Of a stretch of DNA of 64,000 nucleotides, positions 35,545-43,998 are shown piece by piece (position 1 is the first letter of the stretch; every line of letters begins with the position of its first letter). The position numbers and the translations under genes are program-made. Under the pieces are notes generated by a model. It was not told where the DNA came from. It saw only the letters and a list, made by a program, of their open reading frames with translations, and made no database searches. The stretch lies in NCBI GenBank assembly GCA_017305635.1, contig JAFKKF010000009.1:1-64000 (forward strand), in the 5' to 3' direction. The stretch comes from Hyphomicrobiales bacterium (GTDB lineage: Bacteria > Pseudomonadota > Alphaproteobacteria > Rhizobiales > Kaistiaceae).

Positions 35545-36978
35545 GTGTATCTCGGCATCGATCTCGGAACGTCGTCGGTCAAGGTGCTGCTGATCGACGA
35601 TGCGGGGCGGACCGTCGGCGAGGCTTCACGCGCCTATGCCGTATCCTCGCCGCGCCCGGGCTTTGCCGAATCCGATCCGGCGGACTGGTGGACGGGGACG
35701 GTGGCCGCGGTCCGCGCCTGCTCTGCCGGGCGTGGCGATGCGGTGAAGGGCATCGGCCTCTCCGGCCAGGCCCATGGCCTCGTCAATCTCGGCGCCGACC
35801 TGCAGGTCCTCAGGCCGGCAATCCTCTGGGCCGACCAGCGCGCCTCGGCGGAGATCGAAACGGTGCTTGCTTTGCCGGAAGCGGTGCGGCTTCCGCTCGC
35901 CAATCCGGTGGTAGGCGGCATGGGCGGCCTTTCGCTCCTGTGGCTGCGCACGAACGAACCGGGCATATACGCGGCGACGCGGCGCGTGCTGTCGCCGAAG
36001 GACTGGCTGCGGCTGCGGCTGACGGGGGAGGTGGCGAGCGAACCTTCCGACGCTTCGATGACGCTCCTCTACGACGTCGCGGGCGATCGCTGGGCGAGCG
36101 CGTTCCTCGATGCGGTGGCGCTCGATCCGGCGCTTCTTCCGCCGCTGGTCGATTCCGAAGCGGTCGCGGGACGGCTGACGGCAACGGCCGCGGCGGAGCT
36201 CGGCCTCGCGGCGGGGACGCCGGTTGCCGCGGGCCTCGCGGATACGGCAGCATGCCTCTTCGGCATGGGCCAGACCAAGCCGGGCGCGCCCATCCTGCAG
36301 GTCGGCTCCGGCATCCAGATGATGGCGGTCGTCGATCGGGTCGAGATGCGGGTGCAGCCCTTCTACAACACCTATCGCGGCGTCGGGCGCAGCCTCTACG
36401 TGATGGCGGCGATGCAGAACGGCGGCACGGTGTTCGAATGGGCCCGGGCGGTCCTCGGCGCCTCGTGGCCGGAAATGTACGAGGCCGCCTTCGCGGCCGA
36501 TGCCGGCAATGGCGGCGTCGTGTTTCTTCCCTATGCCACGGGGGAGCGGGCACCGATCCTCGACCCCGGCGCCTCTGCATCGTGGACGGGGATGCGGCTC
36601 GGCTGCCGGCGGGAGCATCTCATCCGCTCGGTGTTCGAAGGCGTCGCACTCGCCGTGCGCGACGGCTGGGATGCGATGCGCGGCATCGGCATATCGGCGG
36701 ACCGGATGCTGCTCACCGGCGGCGGCAGCGTCGACCCGCGCTGGCGGCAGATGCTCGCCGACATCGTCGGGGTGCCGTTCGTGCCGGCGCATGAGCTCGG
36801 CAATGCCACCCTCGGCGCCGCCTATCTCGGCGGCATCGCGGCGGGGCATTGGCAGGGGATCGACGAGGTGCCGGTTCCCGGCGCCACGGGTGCCGCGATC
36901 GAGCCGCGGCCCTTCGACGGGCTGGACGAACTCCTGGCGCGGTTCCGCGCGACCTATCGCGGGCTGAAGAAGGCCTGA
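35545..36978 (+). CDS. xylB: Xylulokinase (FGGY kinase)
   Basis: Phosphorylates D-xylulose, or a close pentulose, to the 5-phosphate that the neighbouring transketolase uses. 477 residues. The N-terminal phosphate loop GIDLGTSSVKVLLID, the SLSGQAHGLV-like substrate loop, GLADTAACLFGMG and the C-terminal adenosine motif TGGGSVDPRWRQMLADI are all present. The start is a GTG with GGGAGG about 8 bases upstream. No xylose isomerase or pentitol dehydrogenase lies next to it. Substrate within the pentuloses is uncertain. Confidence 0.88.
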   Translation: MYLGIDLGTSSVKVLLIDDAGRTVGEASRAYAVSSPRPGFAESDPADWWTGTVAAVRACSAGRGDAVKGIGLSGQAHGLVNLGADLQVLRPAILWADQRASAEIETVLALPEAVRLPLANPVVGGMGGLSLLWLRTNEPGIYAATRRVLSPKDWLRLRLTGEVASEPSDASMTLLYDVAGDRWASAFLDAVALDPALLPPLVDSEAVAGRLTATAAAELGLAAGTPVAAGLADTAACLFGMGQTKPGAPILQVGSGIQMMAVVDRVEMRVQPFYNTYRGVGRSLYVMAAMQNGGTVFEWARAVLGASWPEMYEAAFAADAGNGGVVFLPYATGERAPILDPGASASWTGMRLGCRREHLIRSVFEGVALAVRDGWDAMRGIGISADRMLLTGGGSVDPRWRQMLADIVGVPFVPAHELGNATLGAAYLGGIAAGHWQGIDEVPVPGATGAAIEPRPFDGLDELLARFRATYRGLKKA

Positions 36979-37040
36979 GCGGTGAACCAGGGTCCGAAGC
37001 CAATTAAAGTTGTCCGGTCGGACGATGCAATGAGGTCTTA

Positions 37041-37114
37041 CCCCTCTCAAGCTTCGCCAGCGATTTGCTTCGCAAAGTCGCAGCGAAGCTATCTCCCCCA
37101 CAAAGGGGAGAGGG
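37041..37114. terminator. Nested hairpins between convergent xylB and GntR gene
   Basis: The first structure is AGCTTCGC...GCGAAGCT (37050-37090) with inner GCGA/TCGC and TGC/GCA pairs. The second is TCTCCCC-CCACAA-GGGGAGA (37092-37111). Lying in the 181-base gap between two converging genes, they suit a bidirectional terminator. The element resembles a REP-like repeat and is distantly like the two-hairpin repeats elsewhere. Confidence 0.5.
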
Positions 37115-37160
37115 CGGCCGGAACAGAGGGGCAAGTCCCCTCTGCAAATGAGACCCGACC

Positions 37161-37895
37161 CTAGTAGGTCCGCTCGAGGTCGATGGTCAGGCGCGTCCGG
37201 TCGGGGTGGTGCCAGGACTCGTAATATTCCAGCACGTCGTTGTTCTGGTCGAAGGTGACCTCGCGATTGAACAGGACGTAGCTGTTCATCTCGACATGGA
37301 GCTGGGCGGCGATCGCCTCGTCGGTGAGGCGGACCAGCTCGACCTGGCGCTTTCCCGTCGTCGCCACGGCCCCGTAATGGCTGGCGAGGTAGCGGTAGAG
37401 CGAGACGTTTTCCAGCTCGGTCGAGTGGAGGAGGTCGGGGAAGCGCGAATAGGCGAGATAGTTGCGCACCACGAGGAAGATGACGCCGTCGGCATAGCGC
37501 AGGCGCTCGAGGAGGACGGCATCCTGCGTGCCGATCTGCTTGGCGATCTCGGGCGCCGGCGTGATCCGCTCCTGCTTGAGGACGTGGGTGGTCAGCTTGA
37601 ACCCGGCCTTGGCCATGCTCTCGAGAAGCGGGTCCAGTTGCTGGCGCATGGCGATGGGCACCTTGCGCTCCAGTACGAAGGCGCCGCGGCCGCGCTCGGT
37701 CTCGATGAGGTTGTCCCGCGCCAGCGACTGCAGCGCCTGACGCACGACGCTGCGCGAGACATCGTAGCGCTCGCATAGCTCGCTCTCCGTGGGGAGCTTG
37801 CTGCCGGCGCCGTAGACGCCGCGGTCGATCTCCGCGCGGAGCGTCTCGGCAAGCTGGAAATAGAGCGGGATCGGCGAGTTGCGTTCGATGCCCAT
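37161..37895 (-). CDS. GntR-family regulator (HutC/UTRA type)
   Basis: 244 residues. Winged helix with PLYFQLAETLRAEI and ESELCERYDVSRSVVRQALQSLARDNLIETERGRG, then a UTRA effector domain (LLERLRYADGVIFLVVRNYLAY, HVEMNSYVLFNREVTFD). UTRA domains bind small sugars, phosphorylated sugars or similar. It is divergent from deoC and should control the 38069-41516 unit; a motif shared between the deoC leader and the 41541 region suggests it may also control the next operon. The start at 37895 has AGGAG 12 bases upstream, rather far; an upstream ATG at 37937 is possible. Confidence 0.9.
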   Translation of the reverse strand: MGIERNSPIPLYFQLAETLRAEIDRGVYGAGSKLPTESELCERYDVSRSVVRQALQSLARDNLIETERGRGAFVLERKVPIAMRQQLDPLLESMAKAGFKLTTHVLKQERITPAPEIAKQIGTQDAVLLERLRYADGVIFLVVRNYLAYSRFPDLLHSTELENVSLYRYLASHYGAVATTGKRQVELVRLTDEAIAAQLHVEMNSYVLFNREVTFDQNNDVLEYYESWHHPDRTRLTIDLERTY

Positions 37896-37948
37896 TGCGG
37901 GTGGCGACTCCTGTCGGAGCGGGCGGCAAGCCTGCACGTTATGTCACT

Positions 37949-38040
37949 ATTATAACAAGCAGACATCTCGAAGAAAGACAGCCGCAAGGGCTTTGTTTAC
38001 AGCGGCCATTCCCAATGATAACGATGTCCGTACAACATTA
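37949..38040. promoter_or_regulatory. Divergent promoters and candidate GntR operator
   Basis: Plus strand: TTGTTT (37993-37998), 17 bases, TGATAA (38016-38021), 48 bases before deoC. Just after it, TGTCCGTACAACATTA (38025-38040) matches, in reverse complement, TTATGTTGTCCGTATA at 41541-41556 at 12 of 16 positions. Minus strand: a perfect TATAAT (37954-37949) stands upstream of the GntR gene, within GTTAT...ATAAC (37938-37956). Confidence 0.5.
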
Positions 38041-38068
38041 CAAAGAAGATTGTTGTTGGAGAGGCAGC

Positions 38069-39094
38069 ATGCGGGAAGCGTCGGAAAGCCACGCAGCGGG
38101 CGCGCCGGCGGGGCCGTCGGTCCGAAGGCGTTCCGATAATCTGCTTCGGCCGCACAATCCGGGGGTGCCTTTCGTCCTCGACCCGGTCGAGGCGGTGCGC
38201 ATCAACCTTTCCGCTGCCGAACGGCGTGTCGCCACGCTCGCCGGACGCCGCACCGTCAAGAAGGATTGGCAGGCGGCGTGGCTGGTGCGGGCGATCGAAT
38301 GCATCGACCTCACCACGCTCGCCGGCGACGATACGGAGGGCCGCGTGCGCCGGCTATGCGCCAAGGCGCGCCAGCCGCTCCGCCCGGACCTGCAGGCGGC
38401 CCTCGGACTGGCGGACCGCCGCGTCACCACCGGCGCGGTCTGCGTCTACCATCGTTTCGTCGCCGCGGCCGTCGATGCGCTTGCCGGCAGCGGCATTCCG
38501 GTGGCCGCCGTCTCCACCGGCTTTCCGGCGGGCCTGTCGCCGCTCGCCACGCGGCTGAAGGAGATCGAGATGTCGGTCGCCGACGGGGCGACGGAGATCG
38601 ACATCGTCATCACGCGCGAGCACGTCCTGACCGGCAACTGGCGCGCCCTCCATGACGAGGTGAAAGCGTGCAAGGAAGCCTGCGGCCCGGCGCACATGAA
38701 GACGATCCTCGCCACCGGCGATCTGCAGACCCTCCGCAACGTCGCCCGCGCCTCCTGGGTGGCGATGATGGCCGGGTCCGACTTCATCAAGACGTCGACC
38801 GGCAAGGAGGGCATCAACGCCACGCTGCCGGTGACCCTGGTGATGATCCGCGCCATCCGCGACTACCGCGAAATGACCGGCAACGTCGTCGGCTACAAGC
38901 CGGCGGGCGGGATCTCCACGGCCAAGGACGCGCTCGCCTATCTCGCGCTAATGAAGGAGGAGCTCGGCAATGACTGGCTCCAGCCGAACCTCTTCCGCTT
39001 CGGCGCCTCGTCGCTGCTCGCCGACATAGAGCGCCAGCTCGAGCACCACGTCACCGGGCGCTACGCCGAGTTCAGCCACCACGCGATGGCCTGA
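38069..39094 (+). CDS. deoC: Deoxyribose-phosphate aldolase DeoC
   Basis: Cleaves 2-deoxyribose-5-phosphate to glyceraldehyde-3-phosphate and acetaldehyde. 341 residues, longer than the E. coli enzyme (259) because of an N-terminal extension of about 70 residues. The Schiff-base lysine is Lys241 (DFIKTSTGKEG) and the proton-relay lysine Lys277 (VVGYKPAGGI); GATEIDIVI carries the catalytic Asp178. The ATG follows GGAGAGG by 4 bases. The aldehyde dehydrogenase gene 46 bases downstream would oxidise the acetaldehyde product. No deoxyribokinase is evident nearby. Confidence 0.94.
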   Translation: MREASESHAAGAPAGPSVRRRSDNLLRPHNPGVPFVLDPVEAVRINLSAAERRVATLAGRRTVKKDWQAAWLVRAIECIDLTTLAGDDTEGRVRRLCAKARQPLRPDLQAALGLADRRVTTGAVCVYHRFVAAAVDALAGSGIPVAAVSTGFPAGLSPLATRLKEIEMSVADGATEIDIVITREHVLTGNWRALHDEVKACKEACGPAHMKTILATGDLQTLRNVARASWVAMMAGSDFIKTSTGKEGINATLPVTLVMIRAIRDYREMTGNVVGYKPAGGISTAKDALAYLALMKEELGNDWLQPNLFRFGASSLLADIERQLEHHVTGRYAEFSHHAMA

Positions 39095-39140
39095 CCGGCC
39101 GATCGGGCCGGGCATCACGCAGTCCCAGATGAGAGGTTCA

Positions 39141-41516
39141 ATGTCGGTCGCCGAAATCCTCGAGACGATGGAATATGGTCCGGCGCCGGAGAGCGACCGG
39201 GATGCGCGCGCCTGGATCAAGGGGCTCGGCGGCGTGACCAGGCTGTTCGTGGGCGGGGCCTGGAAGAAGGCGGCCGGCAGCGAGAGCTTCGAGACCGTCG
39301 CGCCGGCCACCGGCGAGGTTCTTGCGCGCGTGGCACAGGCGACGGCCGCGGACGTCGATGCCGCGGTCAAGGCCGCCGCGAGGGCGCAGCCGGCATGGGC
39401 GGCGCTGCCGGGCCACGAACGGGCCAAGTATCTCTACGCGCTCGCCCGCCTGATCCAGCGCCACAGCCGTCTCTTCGCGGTCGTCGAGGCGATGGAAAAC
39501 GGCAAGCCCATCCGCGAGACGCGCGACATCGACATCCCGCTCGTCGCCCGGCACTTCTACCACCATGCCGGTTGGGCGCAGCTCATGGACGCGGAGCTTG
39601 CCGACCGCGAGGCGCTCGGCGTCTGCGGGCAGATCATCCCGTGGAATTTCCCGCTCCTGATGCTCGCTTGGAAGATCGCGCCGGCGATCGCCCTCGGCAA
39701 TACGGTGGTTCTGAAGCCCGCCGAGTTCACCTCGCTCACCGCGCTGCTCTTTGCCGAGATGTGCGGGAAGGCCGGCCTGCCGGCAGGCGTGGTCAACATC
39801 GTCACCGGCGATGGCCGCACCGGCGAGGCGATCGTCGCCCATCCGGGCATCGCCAAGATCGCCTTCACCGGCTCGACCGAGGTCGGGCGGAAAATCCGCG
39901 AGGCGACCGCCGGCTCCGGCAAGAGCCTGACGCTGGAGCTCGGCGGCAAGTCGCCCTTCATCGTCTTCGACGATGCCGATCTCGACGCGGCGGTCGAAGG
40001 GGTGGTCGACGCGATCTGGCTGAACCAGGGCCAGGTCTGCTGCGCCGGATCGCGGCTCCTCGTCCAGGAGAGCATCCACGAGCGCTTCGTCGCGAAGCTG
40101 ACGGCGCGCATGGAGACGCTTCGGCTCGGCGATCCGCTCGACAAGGCGATCGACATGGGCGCCATCGTCCACCCGGTGCAGCTGAAGCGCATCCGCGACC
40201 TGGTCGATGCCGGGCTGAAGGAAGGCGCGACGCTGCACCAGCCGCGCGCGGCGGTGCCGGGCGCCGGCTGCTTCTATCCGCCGACGCTGCTCACCGGCGT
40301 GCAGCCCGCCTCGACGGTTGCCCGCGTCGAGATATTCGGGCCGGTGATCGTCGCCATGACCTTCCGCACGCCGGCCGAGGCGGTGGAGCTGGCCAACAAT
40401 ACCGAATACGGGCTTGCCGCCTCGGTCTGGTCGGAGACGCTGTCGCTCGCCCTCGACATCGCGCCGAAGCTCAAGTGCGGCGTCGTCTGGGTCAACGGCA
40501 CCAACATGTTCGATGCCGGCGTCGGCTTCGGCGGCTACAAGGAATCCGGTTTCGGCCGCGAGGGCGGGCGCGAGGGGCTCGCGGCCTATTCGAAGCCGCG
40601 CTGGCTCCGCACGGCGAAGGCGATCGCCGAGAAGCCGATGCCGAAGGCGAGCGGCGAGACGCTGCCGGTTTCGGCCATCGACCGCACGGCGAAGCTCTAT
40701 ATCGGGGGCAAGCAGGCGCGGCCGGACGGCGGCTATTCGCGTGCGGTGCTTTCTCCCTCCGGTGCGCTGGTCGGCGAAGTCGGCGAGGGCAACCGCAAGG
40801 ACATCCGCAACGCCGTCGAGGCGGCGCGGAAGGCTGCCGGCTGGGCGACGCAATCGGAGCACGGACGCGCGCAGATACTCTATTACATCGCCGAGAACCT
40901 GCAGGCGCGGGCGGGCGAGTTCGCGGCGCGGCTGTCGGCCATGACCGGGCGGCGCAGGGGCGATGCGGAGAGGGAAGTGGCGCTCTCCGTCTCGCGCCTG
41001 TTCACCTACGGCGCCTGGGCCGACAAGCATGACGGCGCCGTCCACAAGCCGCCGCTCCGCGGCGTGGCGCTCGCCATGAACGAGCCCGTCGGCATCCTCG
41101 CCATTGCCTGCCCGGACGATCCCGGCCTGCTCGGCTTCGTGTCGACGGTCGCGCCGGCGATCGCCATGGGCAACCGCGTCGTCGTGGTGCCGTCGGCGAG
41201 CCAGGCGCTCGCCGTCACCGACTTCTACCAGGTGCTCGAGACCTCCGACCTGCCGGGCGGCGTCGTCAACATCGTCACCGGCGATCGCGACGGGCTGGCG
41301 CTCGAGCTCGCCCGGCACGATGCGGTCGACGGGATCTGGTGGTTCGGCAATGCGGCGACCGCCGGCAAGATCGAGAAGGCCTCCGCCGGCAACCTCAAGC
41401 AGGTCTGGGCGGAAGCCGTGGCACGCAACTGGCGGGCGGCGGCGCAAGGCGAGGGCAGGGAGTTCCTCGCGCGGGCGACGCAGGTCAAGAATATCTGGAT
41501 TCCCTACGGCGAATGA
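39141..41516 (+). CDS. Bidomain aldehyde dehydrogenase, ALDH16-like
   Basis: 791 residues in two aldehyde-dehydrogenase domains. The first (about 30-490) is complete: PWNFP at 167-171, Glu266 in LELGGKSP, catalytic Cys300 in NQGQVCCAGSR and ESGFGREGG near its end. The second (about 510-791) resembles only the cofactor-binding half and stops before any catalytic cysteine. That layout matches the ALDH16 family. Downstream of deoC, it probably oxidises acetaldehyde to acetate with NAD. The start at 39141 has AGAGG 4 bases upstream; the ATG at 39129 is less likely. Confidence 0.88.
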   Translation: MSVAEILETMEYGPAPESDRDARAWIKGLGGVTRLFVGGAWKKAAGSESFETVAPATGEVLARVAQATAADVDAAVKAAARAQPAWAALPGHERAKYLYALARLIQRHSRLFAVVEAMENGKPIRETRDIDIPLVARHFYHHAGWAQLMDAELADREALGVCGQIIPWNFPLLMLAWKIAPAIALGNTVVLKPAEFTSLTALLFAEMCGKAGLPAGVVNIVTGDGRTGEAIVAHPGIAKIAFTGSTEVGRKIREATAGSGKSLTLELGGKSPFIVFDDADLDAAVEGVVDAIWLNQGQVCCAGSRLLVQESIHERFVAKLTARMETLRLGDPLDKAIDMGAIVHPVQLKRIRDLVDAGLKEGATLHQPRAAVPGAGCFYPPTLLTGVQPASTVARVEIFGPVIVAMTFRTPAEAVELANNTEYGLAASVWSETLSLALDIAPKLKCGVVWVNGTNMFDAGVGFGGYKESGFGREGGREGLAAYSKPRWLRTAKAIAEKPMPKASGETLPVSAIDRTAKLYIGGKQARPDGGYSRAVLSPSGALVGEVGEGNRKDIRNAVEAARKAAGWATQSEHGRAQILYYIAENLQARAGEFAARLSAMTGRRRGDAEREVALSVSRLFTYGAWADKHDGAVHKPPLRGVALAMNEPVGILAIACPDDPGLLGFVSTVAPAIAMGNRVVVVPSASQALAVTDFYQVLETSDLPGGVVNIVTGDRDGLALELARHDAVDGIWWFGNAATAGKIEKASAGNLKQVWAEAVARNWRAAAQGEGREFLARATQVKNIWIPYGE

Positions 41517-41531
41517 TCGGTGCCGGATGCG

Positions 41532-41566
41532 TTGACGATATTATGTTGTCCGTATATGTGTATAAT
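41532..41566 (+). promoter_or_regulatory. Promoter region with GntR-like motif before the 41754 operon
   Basis: TTGACG (41532-41537) is followed by TATGTG (41555-41560, 17 bases apart) and a TATAAT (41561-41566). Between them TTATGTTGTCCGTATA (41541-41556) repeats, inverted, the motif at 38025-38040. The region begins 15 bases after the dehydrogenase stop; the remaining 190 bases to the next gene show no further element. Confidence 0.45.
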
Positions 41567-41753
41567 TAGGTACTGAATGGCGCCGACAGCGGAATTCCCG
41601 GCCCCGTGATGGTGGAGGGATCAGGCGATCGGCCTGCCTCTGGTTCTCGTTCGGGACGCGATGCGCCGCGACGACAAGAACGAAAACGCCTGCCGCTGAG
41701 CACGGCGTAGAGATTTCCCGGGCATTCCGGCCCGCGAAGCAAAGGAGGAACGC

Positions 41754-43022
41754 ATGAGAATGGGATTGACTGCGGCCGCTGCCTCGCTGGCCGCGCTGCT
41801 GCCGCTTTCGGCTTTCGCGGAGCCGGTGACGCTGACGATCTGGCATCACACCTATCCGCCGGCGGAGGACTTCATCAAGCAGAAGGCCGCCGAATATTCG
41901 AAGACCCACCCGGACGTCAGCTTCAAGTTCCAGTCCGACCCGCATGGCGACTACGAGGTGAAGCTCGCCGCCGCCATCGCCGCGGGCGAGGCGCCGGACC
42001 TCATCAACGTGCTCGACTACCTCTATCCGAAGTTCGTCGCCAAGGGCATTCTCGCCGAGGCCGACTACAAGGCCATGGGCGTGACCTCGCTCGACGACAT
42101 GAAGGCGCTCTATTCGCCGGGCGCGCTCGACGGCCTGATCGAGAACGGCAAGCTCTACGGCCTGCCGGAAGAGCTGAATACCTTCGCGCTGTTCATGAAC
42201 AAGGCGCATTTCGCCGAGGTCGGCATCGACGTCACCGACAAGGCCAACTGGCCGAAGACCTGGGACGACCTCTTCGCCCTGGCCAAGAAGGTCGAGAAGA
42301 AGGATGCGAGCGGCAACCTCGAGCGGCTCGGCTTCAACTGGGTCTGGGGCCTCGACGGCTTCTGGTACGCGATGGAGTACTGGCCGATCCTCAACCAGTA
42401 CGGCTGCAAGGTGCTCGACGATTCCGGCAAGGCGACGATCAACTCGCCGGAATGCGTCGCCGCCTTCACCGACACCTGGAAGCGGGTGGTGACCGACGGC
42501 ATTGGCGGGCCTGACTACGCCACCGTCAACCCGGTCAACGCGCTTCAGGACTTCTCCGACGGGCGCCAGTCGATGATGATGGCCGGCATCTGGTCGCCGC
42601 CGCTCTTCGGCGACGACGTCAAGAAGAACTACGTGGTCGCTCCGATCCCGGAGAAGAACCCGAACGACCAGCACACCCTCCTCTACAACTATTCGATGAC
42701 GGTCACCGCCGCCTCGAAGCACCAGGACGAGGCCTGGGCGTTCCTGCGCTTCCTGACCTCCGACGGCGACGGCTACCTGCGCCATACCGGCTACGTGACC
42801 GGCCTGAAGGACTGGCAGACCTCGCCGGCGGCGAAGGATACGATCGGCGCCGACATCTTCGCCGAGCAGCTCACGCACGGCACCTACTTCTGGCGCTCGC
42901 TCACCTGGGGCGAGGAAGGCAAGGCGATCAAGGACGCGATCGAGCAGTTCGCCCAGGGCGGCGACGTCAAGGAAGCGCTCGACGCGGCCGCGAAGCAGAT
43001 CGACTTCGTCCGCGGCAAGTAG
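41754..43022 (+). CDS. Carbohydrate ABC transporter substrate-binding protein (family 1)
   Basis: 422 residues, the usual length for CUT1 binding proteins of oligosaccharides, polyols and glycerol phosphodiesters. The signal peptide is RMGLTAAAASLAALLPLSAFA, cleaved before EPVTLTIW. The fold signatures LTIWHHTYPPAEDFIKQKAAEY, GEAPDLINVLDYLYPKF and DFSDGRQSMMMAGIWSP are visible. Start ATG is preceded by AAAGGAGGAACGC. It serves the permeases at 43135 and 43991. The sugar is unknown. Confidence 0.92.
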   Translation: MRMGLTAAAASLAALLPLSAFAEPVTLTIWHHTYPPAEDFIKQKAAEYSKTHPDVSFKFQSDPHGDYEVKLAAAIAAGEAPDLINVLDYLYPKFVAKGILAEADYKAMGVTSLDDMKALYSPGALDGLIENGKLYGLPEELNTFALFMNKAHFAEVGIDVTDKANWPKTWDDLFALAKKVEKKDASGNLERLGFNWVWGLDGFWYAMEYWPILNQYGCKVLDDSGKATINSPECVAAFTDTWKRVVTDGIGGPDYATVNPVNALQDFSDGRQSMMMAGIWSPPLFGDDVKKNYVVAPIPEKNPNDQHTLLYNYSMTVTAASKHQDEAWAFLRFLTSDGDGYLRHTGYVTGLKDWQTSPAAKDTIGADIFAEQLTHGTYFWRSLTWGEEGKAIKDAIEQFAQGGDVKEALDAAAKQIDFVRGK

Positions 43023-43039
43023 CCGACAGCGATAAAGAG

Positions 43040-43066
43040 GTGGACGCCTCGGCTCGAGGCGTCCAC
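43040..43066 (+). terminator. Strong intercistronic hairpin after the binding-protein gene
   Basis: GTGGACGCCTCG, loop GCT, CGAGGCGTCCAC forms a perfect 12-pair stem 17 bases after the stop codon. No T-run follows, so it is more likely an attenuator or mRNA stabiliser that makes binding protein in excess over the permeases, as is common in importer operons. Confidence 0.7.
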
Positions 43067-43134
43067 CATTTCGGTTGCGGCCGGCGCGAAGGCTCCGGCC
43101 GCATTGTCTTGAGGCGGCGGGCGGGACCGGATCC

Positions 43135-43998
43135 ATGGAAGGAATGAGGCAACGCTGGGCGTTCTACCTGCTCCTGCCGACGGTGCTGCTGCTGGCGATC
43201 TTCCAGCTCTATCCGGTCCTCTACGCCTTCTACATCAGCTTCCATACCTACGACATGATGTCGCCGCCGGTCTTCGTCGGGCTCGGCAACTACCTGCGGC
43301 TGTTCTCGGACACGCAGTTCCTCAACTCGCTCTGGGTGACGTTCTTCTACGTCTTCTGGACGATCGTGCCGGTGATCATCCTGTCGTTCTTCCTCGCGCT
43401 CGCCATCAGCCGGGCGGGGAGCCTCGGCGGCGTGTGGCGGCTGCTCATCTACCTTCCCTCGGTCCTGCCCTTCGTCTCGGTCGCCCTGGTCTGGAAGCTC
43501 CTCTACAACCAGCGCGGCCCGGTCAACGACATCCTCGGCGAGCTCGGGATGCAGGCGATCCCCTGGCTGACCAACAGCACCTGGGCGCCCTGGGCGCTGA
43601 TCGGCATGAGCTGGTGGCATGCGACCAGCTACTACACGATCATCTTCCTCGCCGGCTTCCTGTTCCTGCCCAAGGACCCGTTCGAGGCCGCGATCATCGA
43701 CGGCGCGTCGCGCTGGCAGACCCTGCGCCTCGTCACCATCCCGCTGATGAAGCCGACCATCGCCCTGGTCGTGGTGCTCGCCACCGTCAACGGCCTCAAG
43801 GCCTTCGTCTTCCAGCAGGTGCTGACCGACGGCGGCCCCGCCAATGCGACGCAGATCCTGACCATCCTCATCTACAAATCGGCCTTCGGCTACATGGAGA
43901 TGGGCCGGGCGAGCACCTATTCGATCGTGCTCTTCACGCTGGTCATGCTCATCAGCCTCATCCAGATCTGGCTCATCCAGGAGAGGCGCAATGCCTGA
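43135..43998 (+). CDS. Carbohydrate ABC transporter permease (MalF-like)
   Basis: 287 residues, six spans. The first runs AFYLLLPTVLLLAIFQLYPVLYAFYIS; the EAA loop is EAAIIDGASRWQTLRLVTIPLM, which binds the ATPase. It forms a heterodimer with the 43991 product, whose gene it overlaps by 8 bases. The start at 43135 is one of two close ATGs; the other is at 43144. No ATPase gene lies in this operon, so a shared MsmK/UgpC-like subunit from elsewhere is needed. Confidence 0.9.
   Translation: MEGMRQRWAFYLLLPTVLLLAIFQLYPVLYAFYISFHTYDMMSPPVFVGLGNYLRLFSDTQFLNSLWVTFFYVFWTIVPVIILSFFLALAISRAGSLGGVWRLLIYLPSVLPFVSVALVWKLLYNQRGPVNDILGELGMQAIPWLTNSTWAPWALIGMSWWHATSYYTIIFLAGFLFLPKDPFEAAIIDGASRWQTLRLVTIPLMKPTIALVVVLATVNGLKAFVFQQVLTDGGPANATQILTILIYKSAFGYMEMGRASTYSIVLFTLVMLISLIQIWLIQERRNA

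Noticed and set aside
35626..37929. 767-codon minus-strand frame across xylB
   Set aside because: Its overlap with the GntR gene is out of frame and the rest is antisense to xylulokinase.
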